From positions 1 through 64,000 of the forward strand of contig JBPCMU010000065.1 in NCBI GenBank assembly GCA_051001975.1: 64,000 bases of DNA, in the 5' to 3' direction. Positions within the stretch are counted from its first letter, which is position 1. Each line of letters begins with the position of its first letter. The notes beneath the pieces were generated by a model. It made no database searches and was not told where the DNA came from. It saw only the letters and a program-made list of their open reading frames with translations. Both the position numbers and the translations under genes were made by a program. The stretch comes from DATAEG01 sp051001975 (lineage in GTDB: Bacteria; Actinomycetota; Actinomycetes; Mycobacteriales; Jatrophihabitantaceae). Shown here piece by piece: positions 44,519 to 53,649 of the stretch.

Positions 44519-45369
44519 AGCCGATCGCCGTCAATCTCGCCGGTGTCGTGGAGACGCCGTCGCTGGACAGCTCGCCCTACCGGGTGGACCGGGACGGCAG
44601 GCCGTACGTGCCCATCGGGGACGGTGGCATTGCGCTCGGCGTGCACCTCGGTGATGACGCGTTCGGCACCGACGCCGATCACGCCGCGCCCGGGGCGTGC
44701 CTCATACACCCTGAGCAGCCGGCTCGGCATGCACTTACCTCCTACGCGTGCCTGGGCAATCCGGTCGAGGTGCGCAGCGGGGCAGCCGCGGGTGAGCGTG
44801 GGGTGGTGCTCGGTAAGCGGGGCGAGGAGGGACGGGTCATCGCATGCTTCGCCGACGATGTGCTGGACCGGCTCGCACCCGGTGATGCGGTAGCCGTGCG
44901 CGGCTGGGGCCAGGGTGGCAGCGCACCGGCCCCCCTGCTCGCCGCCGGTGTGGCCGTGCTCAATGTGTCGCCGGCTGCGATCGCTCTGCTGCCCATCGAC
45001 CTGTCCGGCAACGCCGCCGTCGCGTCGGTGCGTGCCGTGCTGCCGTCGACTGCCGCAGGAAACGGGATCGGCCGGCCGGCGCATCAGTGGGACCTCGATC
45101 TGCAGGTGCACCCGGCCGACGTGCCGGGCCTAGGGCTCGGCGATCTGGTCGCACTGGAGGATGTCGACGTGCGGCACAACGCGGGATATCGCAGGGGCTG
45201 GGTGACGGTGGGCATCGTGGTGCACGGCAGCAGCCCCCAGCCCGGTCACGGGCCGGGGCTGATGCCGCTTCTGTGCGGACCGTTGCCGGCCGTGCAGGTC
45301 AGCGCGGATGTACGCGGTCACACCGGCCTCACGCTGCAGCGGCTGCTCGGCCACCGGGACGGCGAATGA
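44515..45369 (+). CDS. DUF4438 protein, second tandem copy
   Basis: 284 residues, ATG overlapping the stop of the first copy. It retains the same landmarks: GDGGIALGVHLGDDAFG, GYRRGWVTVGIVVHG and GHGPGLMPLLCGP, while the rest is diverged. The pair probably assembles as a heteromer, like TldD/TldE. Role unknown; tight coupling to TldD/E suggests action on the same substrate. Confidence 0.8.
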   Translation: MKPIAVNLAGVVETPSLDSSPYRVDRDGRPYVPIGDGGIALGVHLGDDAFGTDADHAAPGACLIHPEQPARHALTSYACLGNPVEVRSGAAAGERGVVLGKRGEEGRVIACFADDVLDRLAPGDAVAVRGWGQGGSAPAPLLAAGVAVLNVSPAAIALLPIDLSGNAAVASVRAVLPSTAAGNGIGRPAHQWDLDLQVHPADVPGLGLGDLVALEDVDVRHNAGYRRGWVTVGIVVHGSSPQPGHGPGLMPLLCGPLPAVQVSADVRGHTGLTLQRLLGHRDGE

Positions 45370-46223
45370 CGTCGCTGCGCCGGGGCGTAGCCGCTCCGTG
45401 TTTCGTCGAGGACCCGATGCAGATCGTGGAGCTCGGGGTGGCAGCCGAGGAGGCCGGCTTCGACGGGTTCTTCGTCTGGGACCACATGCTCTACGCCAAC
45501 GACGGACAGGGTCCGCCGACTGTTGACCCGTGGCTGGTCATGGCGGTGCTCGCGGCACGAACCTCACGGATCACGATCGGCCCGATGATCACACCGCTCT
45601 CGCGGCGCCGACCGTGGATGGTCGCTCGGCAGACGGTCACGCTGGACCTGCTCGCGGCCGGACGTACCGTGCTCGGCGTCGGGCTGGGGTCTCCTGCGCG
45701 CGGCGACTTCGAACTGTTCGGCGAGGTGTCCGAGCCGCGCGGACGGGCCGAACTGCTCGACGAGAGCCTTGCGCTGCTGGATCAGTTGTGGAGCGGTGAG
45801 ACCACATCGTTCGCCGGTGAGCACTTCCAGGTCGACGGTGTGCGCTTCCTCCCGCGGCCGGTGACCCGACCGCGGATCCCGGTCTGGGTCGGTGGGGTGT
45901 GGCCGGCCCGTGCCCCGATGCGCCGCGCCGCTCGCTGGGACGGCGCGGTGCCGATCACCTACGTGGACGGTGCACTCACCCGGCCGACCGCCGCGGAGAT
46001 CGGCGCGGTGCGCGACCTGTTGCTGACCGGGCGTGGCTCGCTGGACGGCTACACGATCGCGGTGTGGGCAGAGGTCGCCGAGGATCCCGGTGCGGTCGCC
46101 GCGGAGCTACCTGGCTACCAGGACGCTGGCGCGACATGGTGGATCGAGACTGCCAAGCCTCACGACAATTGGACCGACCAACTGGCCCGACGCATCGCGC
46201 TCGGCCCCGGTGGCGGGCAATGA
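45366..46223 (+). CDS. LLM-class flavin (F420-type) oxidoreductase
   Basis: 285 residues, luciferase-like monooxygenase fold: GVAAPCFVEDPMQIVELGVAAEEAGFDGFFVWDH contains the usual start, TSRITIGPMITPLSRRRPW is the conserved strand, and GVGLGSPARGDFELFGE precedes the phosphate-binding part. Such proteins use coenzyme F420 or FMN to reduce or oxidise C-C or C-N bonds. The ATG overlaps the DUF4438 stop. Confidence 0.9.
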   Translation: MTSLRRGVAAPCFVEDPMQIVELGVAAEEAGFDGFFVWDHMLYANDGQGPPTVDPWLVMAVLAARTSRITIGPMITPLSRRRPWMVARQTVTLDLLAAGRTVLGVGLGSPARGDFELFGEVSEPRGRAELLDESLALLDQLWSGETTSFAGEHFQVDGVRFLPRPVTRPRIPVWVGGVWPARAPMRRAARWDGAVPITYVDGALTRPTAAEIGAVRDLLLTGRGSLDGYTIAVWAEVAEDPGAVAAELPGYQDAGATWWIETAKPHDNWTDQLARRIALGPGGGQ

Positions 46224-46260
46224 CGATGTGGGACGCCGGCACACACCGTGGCGGGCGGGC

Positions 46261-46635
46261 ATGAAGGCGCAGGTCACCGCAGCATCCGCTCCGCCGCCGG
46301 CCGGCCCGTATTCGCACGCTGTGCGCGCAGGTGATTTCGTCTTCATCTCCGGGCAGGTTCCCCGTGCCCCGGACGGGACGTATCAGCCCGCGACAGTGGC
46401 GGAGGAGACCCGCCTCACGCTGCTCAATCTGTCCCGTATCGCCGAGGCGGCGAACGGCACGCTCGAGGATGCTGTCAAGATCACGGCCTACTTGTCAGAC
46501 GGCGAGGACTTCGCCGAGTTCAACCGCGGGTACGCTGAGTTCTTCACCGGCGTCCCGCCGGCTCGAACGACTGTCGTCGCCGGCCTGCGCGAGGTCAAGG
46601 TGGAGCTGGACGCCATCCTTTACCTGCCAGCCTGA
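46261..46635 (+). CDS. RidA-family reactive imine/enamine deaminase
   Basis: 124 residues, a full YjgF/YER057c/UK114 trimer subunit. The substrate-binding arginine R102 and E115 sit in PPARTTVVAG and EVKVELDAI. RidA hydrolyses 2-aminoacrylate and other imines made by PLP or flavin enzymes. As the last gene of the operon it fits a pathway that makes such intermediates. The ATG at 46261 is chosen because upstream residues are not conserved. Confidence 0.93.
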   Translation: MKAQVTAASAPPPAGPYSHAVRAGDFVFISGQVPRAPDGTYQPATVAEETRLTLLNLSRIAEAANGTLEDAVKITAYLSDGEDFAEFNRGYAEFFTGVPPARTTVVAGLREVKVELDAILYLPA

Positions 46636-46847
46636 GCCATTCCACGCTTCGAAAACCGCGGCAGGGAGTCCTCGACAGGACCGCGCTGCGCGCCGGGATG
46701 GCGGCTACGGCGTACGGTCACAGCGTCGGAGAAATTGCGGGGCCACCTTGCGTGAGCTTCTGCGCCTCGGTAGCGCTCTCGCGGTTGGTCGAACCTGAAT
46801 CGCGTCCCGCTATCCGGCGCCCACCTCCACTCAAGAAATGAGACATC

Positions 46848-47429
46848 GTGGCCACATCCAGCAGATCCCGTCGCAAGACATCGTCGAATCCAGAGTTCAC
46901 CGTTCCCGGAATGGCCGGCGACGATGCCGCGACAGTCATCGATCTGTTGCAGGACCGGCTCAACGCGCTGAACGACCTAGCGCTGACGCTCAAGCACATC
47001 CACTGGAACGTCGTCGGCCCGCACTTCATCGCGGTACACACCATGCTCGACCCGCAAGTTGACGCCGTCCGGCTGATGGCGGATACCACTGCAGAGCGAA
47101 TCGCGACGCTCGGTGGATCACCCAGCGGAACGCCGGGCGCGCTGGTGGCGGCGCGCAGTTGGGACGACTACTCGCTCGGCCGCGACGATGCGCTGGCACA
47201 CTTGGGCGCACTCGATCTCGTTTACCAGGGCGTTATCGAGAGCTTCCGGGCCGCGATCGAGAAGACCGAGGAACCGGACCCGGTCACTCAGGACATGCTG
47301 ATCGGCCAGTCGGCGGCGCTGGAGCAGTTCCACTGGTTCGTCCGGGCCCATCTGGAGACTCCCGGCGGCAAGGTCGTCACGCAGCCGGCCAAGACGGAGA
47401 CGCAAGCCGCCCGCCGATCCCGTCGCTGA
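46848..47429 (+). CDS. dps: Dps-family DNA-protecting ferritin
   Basis: 193 residues. Ferroxidase motif KHIHWNVVGPHFIAVHTMLD gives the H and D/E ligands, and a lysine/arginine-rich N-terminal tail (SSRSRRKTSS) plus a basic C-terminus suits DNA binding. It stores iron and removes hydrogen peroxide while compacting DNA. GTG start. The 212-bp region before it contains a GTCCT/AGGAC hairpin at 46668-46681 that may end the upstream operon. Confidence 0.93.
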   Translation: MATSSRSRRKTSSNPEFTVPGMAGDDAATVIDLLQDRLNALNDLALTLKHIHWNVVGPHFIAVHTMLDPQVDAVRLMADTTAERIATLGGSPSGTPGALVAARSWDDYSLGRDDALAHLGALDLVYQGVIESFRAAIEKTEEPDPVTQDMLIGQSAALEQFHWFVRAHLETPGGKVVTQPAKTETQAARRSRR

Positions 47430-47483
47430 CCCGAACATCACTCGATCAGAGAGGCACGGCTGAGGGCGCCCGCACTGCTGCCG

Positions 47484-48317
47484 TCACAGCCGGGTGCCGG
47501 ACAGCGCGAACGATGCCACGTCGATAGCGGCGATCACGATGATGGTCAGGAAGAAACGTCGCGACGCCGGGGTGCGATACGCGGTGCCCGTCGCGGCGCC
47601 GGTGAGGGTCGACGCCATGATGAACCCTGACCAGCGCCAATGGCCCGGGCTCCCGCCAGGTCCGAGCAGGATCACCGCCGAGGCCCCAAGGAGGACCAGA
47701 GCCACGACGATCGCCGAGGCTCGCGCCCCGAGCCGATGCGGGAGGCCACGCACGCCGGTCGCCGCGTCGTCCTGCAGATCCGGCAGGACGTTCGCTAGGT
47801 GGGCGGCGACGCCGAGCAGAGCGCCGGCGGCGATCGCCCACGTCGCGGGCCAGCGTGCCGGTGAGGCGGAGAGCGTCGCGATAGCGGGGAGTCCGCCGAA
47901 GGCCAGGGCGTAGGGCAGCCAGGACAGCACCGTCCCCTTCAGGCCGAGGTTGTACAGCCACCCGCAGAGAACCGTCGCAACCGCGACACCGCCCCCGCGA
48001 AGCCCCAGCGCCGCGGAGAATGCGAGGGTCAGCACGACTGCGATCACGACAGCGGTTCGGGCCACCCCACGTGGCACCGCGCCGGCGGCGATCGGCTTGT
48101 CCGATCGGCGCACGGCTCGGTCGCGGTCGGCGTCGAGGTAGTCGTTCGACCAGCCGATGGACAGCTGCCCGGTGAAGACGGCCACAGTCACCAGGGCGCC
48201 GCGCACGAACGACAGATCGGCCAGCGCCGCCAGACCTGCGCTGATCGCAGTGACCGCCAGGGCGGGAAGGGGATGACAGGACAGTGCAAGTGCCCGCACC
48301 TGCCCGGGTGAGGACAT
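47484..48317 (-). CDS. UbiA-family prenyltransferase
   Basis: 277 residues, eight to nine membrane helices. The two Asp-rich motifs that bind the prenyl diphosphate and magnesium are NDYLDADRD and DLQDDAATG. Members attach polyprenyl or other chains to aromatic acceptors. It is divergent from the type III polyketide synthase gene (about 90 bp), which offers an aromatic acceptor for the reaction. Confidence 0.9.
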   Translation of the reverse strand: MSSPGQVRALALSCHPLPALAVTAISAGLAALADLSFVRGALVTVAVFTGQLSIGWSNDYLDADRDRAVRRSDKPIAAGAVPRGVARTAVVIAVVLTLAFSAALGLRGGGVAVATVLCGWLYNLGLKGTVLSWLPYALAFGGLPAIATLSASPARWPATWAIAAGALLGVAAHLANVLPDLQDDAATGVRGLPHRLGARASAIVVALVLLGASAVILLGPGGSPGHWRWSGFIMASTLTGAATGTAYRTPASRRFFLTIIVIAAIDVASFALSGTRL

Positions 48318-48407
48318 AGGCCGACCCTAGTGGCGCGTGATCGGGAGGCCGTCATTCTCGAACGGCGCGCCAGCGGCTGCGTCCGTATCGTTGATCAAGT
48401 GACCACC

Positions 48408-49451
48408 ATGGCCGGCGTGCACGCGGTTCTGCCGCCGTATCGGTACGCCCAGAGCGAGCTGACCGACCTGTTCACGCAGATCTGTCCGAGCCCGGCGGGC
48501 AACCAAGCGCTGGTGAAGCGGCTGCACCAGAATTCTCAGGTGGCCAGCCGCCATCTGGCCCTCCCGATCGAGCAGTACCTAACGCTGCGCGGATTCGACG
48601 ATGCCAACGACCTGTTCATCACCCACGCGGTCGAGCTCGGCGCGCAGGCGCTCACCGGGGCGTTGCACCGTGCCGGGATGGCGCCGGACGAAGTGGACGT
48701 CGTCATCTCCACGACGGTCACCGGTCTCGCCGTTCCATCCCTCGAGGCCCGCATCGCCGCAGTCGTCGGCCTGCGTCCCGACGTCAAGCGGGTACCGCTG
48801 TTCGGCCTGGGCTGTGTGGCTGGGGCGGCCGGCATAGCGCGTTTGCACGACTACCTAGTCGGCCATCCCGACGACGTCGGGGCTCTGCTCTCGGTCGAGC
48901 TCTGCTCGCTGACGGTGCAGCGCAACGATGATTCGGTTGCCAACCTGGTCGCCAGCGGATTGTTCGGGGACGGGGCCGCAGCGGTGGTCGCGGTGGGCGC
49001 GAACCGGCCGGAGCCCGGGCCGCGGGTGCGTGATTCGCGCAGCCATCTGTATCCGGACTCGCAGCGCACGATGGGCTGGGACATCGGTTCGAGCGGGTTG
49101 AAGATCGTTCTCAACGCAGAGGTCCCCACGCTCGTCCAGCAGTACCTCGGCGGGGATATCACCGCGTTCCTCGCCGAGCATCACCTGACGGCGTCCGATG
49201 TGGCCGCTTGGGTGTCGCACCCTGGCGGCCCGAAGGTGATCGAGGCGATCGAAAGCGTGCTGGACCTGCCCGGCGACCCGCTGGAGCTCACCTGGCGGTC
49301 TCTTGAGCAGATCGGCAACCTGTCGTCGTCGTCTGTGCTGCACGTATTGCGCGACACCTTGGACAAGAAGTCGCTACCGGCCGGCTCACCCGGCGTGCTG
49401 ATGGCGATGGGCCCCGGATTCTGCAGCGAGCTCGTCCTTCTGGAATGGTGA
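48408..49451 (+). CDS. Type III polyketide synthase
   Basis: 347 residues, chalcone/stilbene synthase fold, condensing malonyl-CoA units onto an acyl starter. The catalytic triad is C136 (LFGLGCVAGAAG), H271 (WVSHPGGPKV) and N304 (GNLSSSSV). The small GFGPG-like end is GPGFCSELVLLEW. The order PKS, ICMT-like methyltransferase, FAD hydroxylase matches the srsABC locus for alkylresorcinol-type phenolic lipids. ATG 48408 is used; GTG 48399 would add three residues. Confidence 0.94.
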   Translation: MAGVHAVLPPYRYAQSELTDLFTQICPSPAGNQALVKRLHQNSQVASRHLALPIEQYLTLRGFDDANDLFITHAVELGAQALTGALHRAGMAPDEVDVVISTTVTGLAVPSLEARIAAVVGLRPDVKRVPLFGLGCVAGAAGIARLHDYLVGHPDDVGALLSVELCSLTVQRNDDSVANLVASGLFGDGAAAVVAVGANRPEPGPRVRDSRSHLYPDSQRTMGWDIGSSGLKIVLNAEVPTLVQQYLGGDITAFLAEHHLTASDVAAWVSHPGGPKVIEAIESVLDLPGDPLELTWRSLEQIGNLSSSSVLHVLRDTLDKKSLPAGSPGVLMAMGPGFCSELVLLEW

Positions 49452-49458
49452 GGCGCTG

Positions 49459-49986
49459 ATGGTCTGGTACGTGCTGCTGATCGCGGCGGTGGCATTCGAG
49501 CGGCTCGCCGAACTGATCGTCTCCAAGCGGAACCTGAGCTGGGCGATGGCCCGCGGCGGACGCGAACACGGCTTCGGCCATTTCCCCTTCATGGTCGTGC
49601 TGCACACCGGCCTGCTGGCTGCGTGTCTCGTCGAGGCGGCGTTCCGTCCGTTCCACGCCTGGCTGGGTTGGCCGATGCTGGCCGTTGTGTTGCTCGCCCA
49701 GGGCTTGCGGTGGTGGTGCATCTCCTCGCTCGGGCCGCGGTGGAACACCAGGATCATCGTGGTGCCTGGGCTGCCGTTGGTCGATCGCGGTCCGTACCGC
49801 CGATTGCGGCACCCGAACTATGTTGCCGTCGTGCTCGAGGGCATCGCGCTGCCGCTGGTGCACACCGCGTGGATCACGGCCTTGGTCTTCACCGTCGTCA
49901 ACCTCGGTCTGCTGCGGATACGCATCGCCGCGGAGAACGCTGCCATGGTGGCCGCGGTGAAAGAGACGCCGCTGGTCCCGTGGTGA
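49459..49986 (+). CDS. Isoprenylcysteine carboxyl methyltransferase-like membrane protein
   Basis: 175 residues, about four membrane helices. C-terminal SAM-binding pattern GPYRRLRHPNYVAVVLEGIALPL is the ICMT hallmark. In phenolic-lipid operons these enzymes O-methylate the polyketide (SrsB-like). It starts 7 bp after the PKS and its stop overlaps the flavoprotein start. Confidence 0.9.
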   Translation: MVWYVLLIAAVAFERLAELIVSKRNLSWAMARGGREHGFGHFPFMVVLHTGLLAACLVEAAFRPFHAWLGWPMLAVVLLAQGLRWWCISSLGPRWNTRIIVVPGLPLVDRGPYRRLRHPNYVAVVLEGIALPLVHTAWITALVFTVVNLGLLRIRIAAENAAMVAAVKETPLVPW

Positions 49987-51011
49987 CACAGGCCGACCTC
50001 ATCGTCGCCGGCGCTGGCCCTGCCGGCCTGGCAACCGCGCTCTATGCCGCGCGGGCTGGGTTGCGGGCAGTGGTTCTCGACGGCCGCCCCAGCCCGATCG
50101 ACAAGGCCTGCGGTGAAGGGCTCATGCCCGGCGCCGTCCGTCGGCTGCGCGAACTCGGCGTCGCGTTGGAAGGTCACGACATCGCCGGCATCCGCTACAC
50201 CGACGGACAGGCGTCGGTCGACGCACGGTTCCCCGGCGAGCACGGTCTCGGCGTCCGGCGCACCACGCTGCAGGCCGCGATGCTGGACGCGGTGCGGGCC
50301 GCGGGCGTCGAGGTGGTCGCGGCCCGTGCCGGCAACATCCGCGCGACGGCGGACGGAGTCGAGGTCGACGGTCGCCGGGCGGGTTACCTCGCGGTAGCCG
50401 ACGGGTTGCACTCGCCGATCCGCCGTCAACTCGGGTTGGCTCGATCGGACCGCTCGACCAGGCCCCCTCGGTGGGGCATCCGCCAGCATTTCGCCCTCGA
50501 GCCCTGGACCGATCTGGTCGAGGTGCACTGGGCGGCCAGGTCCGAGGCCTACGTCACGCCGGTGAGCGAAGACATGATCGGCGTCGCCGTGCTGTCCAGC
50601 GCGCGGGCACCGTTCGCCGAACAACTGGCCGCGTTCCCGGCCCTGCGGGCGCGGCTGCCGCAGACCGGTGTCTCGTCGGTGCGCGGGGCCGGCCCGCTGT
50701 GGCAGCGCGCCACGTCCCGGGTGGCCGGACGCGTGCTGCTCGTCGGCGACGCGGCCGGCTATGTGGATGCTCTGACCGGTGAAGGCATCGCGGTCTCGAT
50801 GGCCTGCGCCAGCGTTTTGGTGGAGTGTGTCGTCGCGGACGAGCCGGGGTCCTATGAGCGGCGATGGTTGGCCGAGTCCCGCCGCTACCGCAGCATCACG
50901 TCGTCGTTGCTGTGGGCGCGCCGAAGGCGAACCTTGGGGCCGCGGATCGTGCCGACCGCCGCTCGACTGCCGCGTGTGTTCGGTGTCGCGGTGCGGCAGT
51001 TGGCCCGCTGA
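49983..51011 (+). CDS. FAD-dependent monooxygenase (SrsC-like)
   Basis: 342 residues. FAD dinucleotide site VAGAGPAGLATALYAARAG, the second motif LLVGDAAGYVDALTGEGIAV and substrate region DKACGEGLMPGA. It is predicted to hydroxylate the phenolic polyketide, giving a quinol or quinone. GTG 49983 is used; the frame extends upstream inside the methyltransferase but without function. It converges on the next flavoprotein with a 6-bp gap. Confidence 0.9.
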   Translation: MTQADLIVAGAGPAGLATALYAARAGLRAVVLDGRPSPIDKACGEGLMPGAVRRLRELGVALEGHDIAGIRYTDGQASVDARFPGEHGLGVRRTTLQAAMLDAVRAAGVEVVAARAGNIRATADGVEVDGRRAGYLAVADGLHSPIRRQLGLARSDRSTRPPRWGIRQHFALEPWTDLVEVHWAARSEAYVTPVSEDMIGVAVLSSARAPFAEQLAAFPALRARLPQTGVSSVRGAGPLWQRATSRVAGRVLLVGDAAGYVDALTGEGIAVSMACASVLVECVVADEPGSYERRWLAESRRYRSITSSLLWARRRRTLGPRIVPTAARLPRVFGVAVRQLAR

Positions 51012-51017
51012 CCTGAT

Positions 51018-52181
51018 TCAGCCGCGGAACCTCAACCGGGCGACCACCCGGCCGGTGACCAACCCGTCAGCGAGACCGAGCCGGACGAGATCGTCGAACG
51101 CCCGCTGGTCGGCGGCGGCCGCACGCATGCCGGCGTCGAAGATTCCGTGCCAGCGGCCCAGTCTCGCCAGAGCTGTGGTGTGCCGGAAGTGCCGGTGGAG
51201 GTGTCGGCCCATCGCGCGGCGGTAGTCGAGACCGGCATCGACGCCGGTGCGCAGAGCTGCCACGGCGGACCGGCCGGCCAAGCCACCAGAGGTGACCGCG
51301 TAGAAGATCCCCTCGCCGGTGAGTGGGTTGATCAGCGACTGCGCGTCGCCGGCCAAGAGGATCCGTCCTGCCCGGATGGCCGGCCGGCCAGAGGAGAGCG
51401 GCAACCGGTGCGCGCGCAACCGATCGGGATGCGGATCGACCCCTGGCAACAACTGCGTCATCCGGTCGAGGAGATGCGACCTGGTCGGCACGGTGGCGCC
51501 GATCAACTGGCCGTAGCCGACGTTCGCCCGGCCGTCGCCGAGCGGGAAGCTCCAGGCATAGGCCGGCCAATGCTCGCCGGTGAGGCGGATCACCTGCGTG
51601 CCGGCCTGATCCGGCAATTCCGGTGCGTATCCGCGAATGGCCACGGCGACCTGCGCGGGTCGGGGCGCCGGCCACCCCGCTGCCCGCCGGACGCGCGACT
51701 CCGCACCATCTGCGGCGATGACGATCCTGGCTCGCAGAGCCCCGTCGAGCACGATCTCGCCGGCCTGGACGGTCACTTCGCGAACGGTGTGCTGCCTCAG
51801 CTCGGCCCCGCGGCGCTGGACATCAGCCACCAGCCGCGCGTCGAAGACCTCACGAGGCGCCACGTGGACCGCGTCCGGCAGCTCCCGGTCGACGCGCACC
51901 CCGGCCGGCGAGTGGATGCGCAGCCGGCGCACCGGCGGCATTGCGGCGAACACTGCATCGGTGTCGAAGCCGAGCGCGGCCAGCACCTCACCGACCTCGG
52001 ACGCGACCCCGTCCCCGCATGGTTTGTCGCGGGGGAAGTCCGACCGGTCGAGCAACAACAGCCGGGCGTCCGGATCCTCCGCCAGCACGGCTGCCGCCGC
52101 GGCGCAACCGGCGGGCCCGGCGCCGACCACGATCACGTCCCACGGTTGCTCGGCGCCGTTGGTCGGTGTCACAGCAACCAT
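51018..52181 (-). CDS. Geranylgeranyl reductase-family flavoprotein
   Basis: 387 residues: VIVVGAGPAGCAAAAAV FAD motif, the GGR-type DKPCGDGVASEV segment, and LAGDAQSLINPLTGEGIFYA. This family saturates isoprenoid chains or oxidises aromatic rings. Next to a UbiA protein it may reduce the prenyl chain of the product. Reads convergently to the SrsC-like gene. Confidence 0.9.
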   Translation of the reverse strand: MVAVTPTNGAEQPWDVIVVGAGPAGCAAAAAVLAEDPDARLLLLDRSDFPRDKPCGDGVASEVGEVLAALGFDTDAVFAAMPPVRRLRIHSPAGVRVDRELPDAVHVAPREVFDARLVADVQRRGAELRQHTVREVTVQAGEIVLDGALRARIVIAADGAESRVRRAAGWPAPRPAQVAVAIRGYAPELPDQAGTQVIRLTGEHWPAYAWSFPLGDGRANVGYGQLIGATVPTRSHLLDRMTQLLPGVDPHPDRLRAHRLPLSSGRPAIRAGRILLAGDAQSLINPLTGEGIFYAVTSGGLAGRSAVAALRTGVDAGLDYRRAMGRHLHRHFRHTTALARLGRWHGIFDAGMRAAAADQRAFDDLVRLGLADGLVTGRVVARLRFRG

Positions 52182-52277
52182 GGTGGCCCCTCACTGCGAG
52201 TTCGGCTCGTCGCACTGCAGGGAGCTCGCTCGTCGACGAGTTCTGCAGGGTTGCTGCGGTCCACGTAGCGTGGAGCG

Positions 52278-52466
52278 ATGAGCGAATCTGGCGAGGTACA
52301 TCGTGCCGATGAGGGCATCTCCGACGAAGAACTGGTGGAGCAGGTGGCTGGGCAGACCGCCAGCGACCTGAAGCACGAAGACTTCTTCGAGCGGGAGGCC
52401 GACGGTGCGACCTCCGACCAGGAGGCGGCCAAGGAGACGGCCGACGAGGTGCGTGACGGCAGGTAG
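52278..52466 (+). CDS. Small acidic protein, unknown
   Basis: 62 residues, strongly acidic (many E and D), no hydrophobic segment or known motif: SDEELVEQVAGQTASDLKH then DFFEREADG and KETADEVRDGR. It may be an unstructured stress-type protein. A weak GGAG-like site precedes the ATG. It lies alone between the flavoprotein and the CDF gene. Confidence 0.6.
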   Translation: MSESGEVHRADEGISDEELVEQVAGQTASDLKHEDFFEREADGATSDQEAAKETADEVRDGR

Positions 52467-52507
52467 CCGCCCGACGGGGTTGATGTGACGCGATCAGGGG
52501 TCGACCG

Positions 52508-53539
52508 ATGAACGACGATGGGGATCGCGCTCCGGAAGGCACTGCCACACCCGACGACGGCGGTAGCTCACTCACCATTCTGCTGGCCCTGGTAGCGAAC
52601 GCCGGAGTGGGCGTGCTCAAGCTCGGTGCCGGCCTGCTCACCGGATCTGGCGCATTGCTCTCCGAGGCGGCGCACTCCGCCGGGGATACGACGACGGAGC
52701 TGCTCCTGCTTGCGGCGCTTCGCCGATCCGAGCGCCCGGCGGACCGGGTGCACCCGTTCGGATACGGCAAGGAACGGTACTTCTGGTCTCTGTTGGCGGC
52801 GGTAGCGATCTTCGTCTCCGGTGCCGCGTTCTCGGTGTTCGAGGGCGTGCACACGATCGTCTCCGGCGAGGCCGCGCTCTCCCACGTCTGGGTCAACTAC
52901 GTCGTTCTGGCTGCAGCGTTCCTGCTCGAGGGAGCCTCGCTGCTTCGCGGGCTGAGCCAGACCCGCGGGGAAGCGCGCTCGCAGCGGCGGACGATGGCCT
53001 CTTACGTCCGCGATCCTGACGACCCGACGGTGAAGAGCGTGGTCCTCGAGGACACCGCCGCGTTGATCGGTATCGGACTCGCCGCCGCAGGAGTGGCGCT
53101 GCACCAGATCACCGGGGATGCGGTCTGGGACGGCGCCGCGTCGATCGCGATCGGGGTGCTGCTGGTGGTGGCTGCGGTCCTACTGGCGCAGACTTGCAAG
53201 GGCTTGTTGATTGGCAAGCAGGCTGACATCCGACTGGTGCGTGCAGTCCGCGAGACCTTGCGCGAAGAGGTGGAAATCGACGACGTCGTCGACATCGTGA
53301 CGATGATGGTTGGCACCGGCCGAGTGCTGCTCGGTGCCCGGGTCGACTTCGTGGACACCTACAGCGCGCTCGATCTCGAGCGGGCCTGCGTACGCATCGA
53401 CGCCGACCTGCGGGAGCGCTATGGAGAGCTCGACGAGATCTTCATCCAGCCGGTGCCTCGCGACGACCGCGAGCTTCGCGACCGGGTCATGGCCCGCTAC
53501 GGCAGAACGATGACCCGCCGGGACACCACGGACGGCTGA
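52508..53539 (+). CDS. Cation diffusion facilitator (metal exporter)
   Basis: 343 residues, six membrane helices and a C-terminal cytoplasmic metal-sensing domain (VEIDDVVDIVTMMVGTGRVLLG). Metal site residues lie in AAHSAGDTTTELLLL (helix 2) and the FGYGKERYFWSLLAAVAIF family segment follows. It exports zinc, iron, manganese or related ions by proton exchange. Confidence 0.92.
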   Translation: MNDDGDRAPEGTATPDDGGSSLTILLALVANAGVGVLKLGAGLLTGSGALLSEAAHSAGDTTTELLLLAALRRSERPADRVHPFGYGKERYFWSLLAAVAIFVSGAAFSVFEGVHTIVSGEAALSHVWVNYVVLAAAFLLEGASLLRGLSQTRGEARSQRRTMASYVRDPDDPTVKSVVLEDTAALIGIGLAAAGVALHQITGDAVWDGAASIAIGVLLVVAAVLLAQTCKGLLIGKQADIRLVRAVRETLREEVEIDDVVDIVTMMVGTGRVLLGARVDFVDTYSALDLERACVRIDADLRERYGELDEIFIQPVPRDDRELRDRVMARYGRTMTRRDTTDG

Positions 53540-53649
53540 CTGCGCCGTATGGGGTCGGCGGCGTGATCCGCGATCCTCGTCACGTTCGGCCCCGGGCACG
53601 TAGTCTCGGAGCAGGTTGAGACATCAGCCACCGAATCCTTTCAGGACGG

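Noticed and set aside
31330..46635. Ribosomal peptide (RiPP) precursor as TldD/E substrate
   Set aside because: Genes abut or overlap and no short Cys- or core-like frame fits in the gaps; no modifying enzyme such as YcaO or radical SAM is present.
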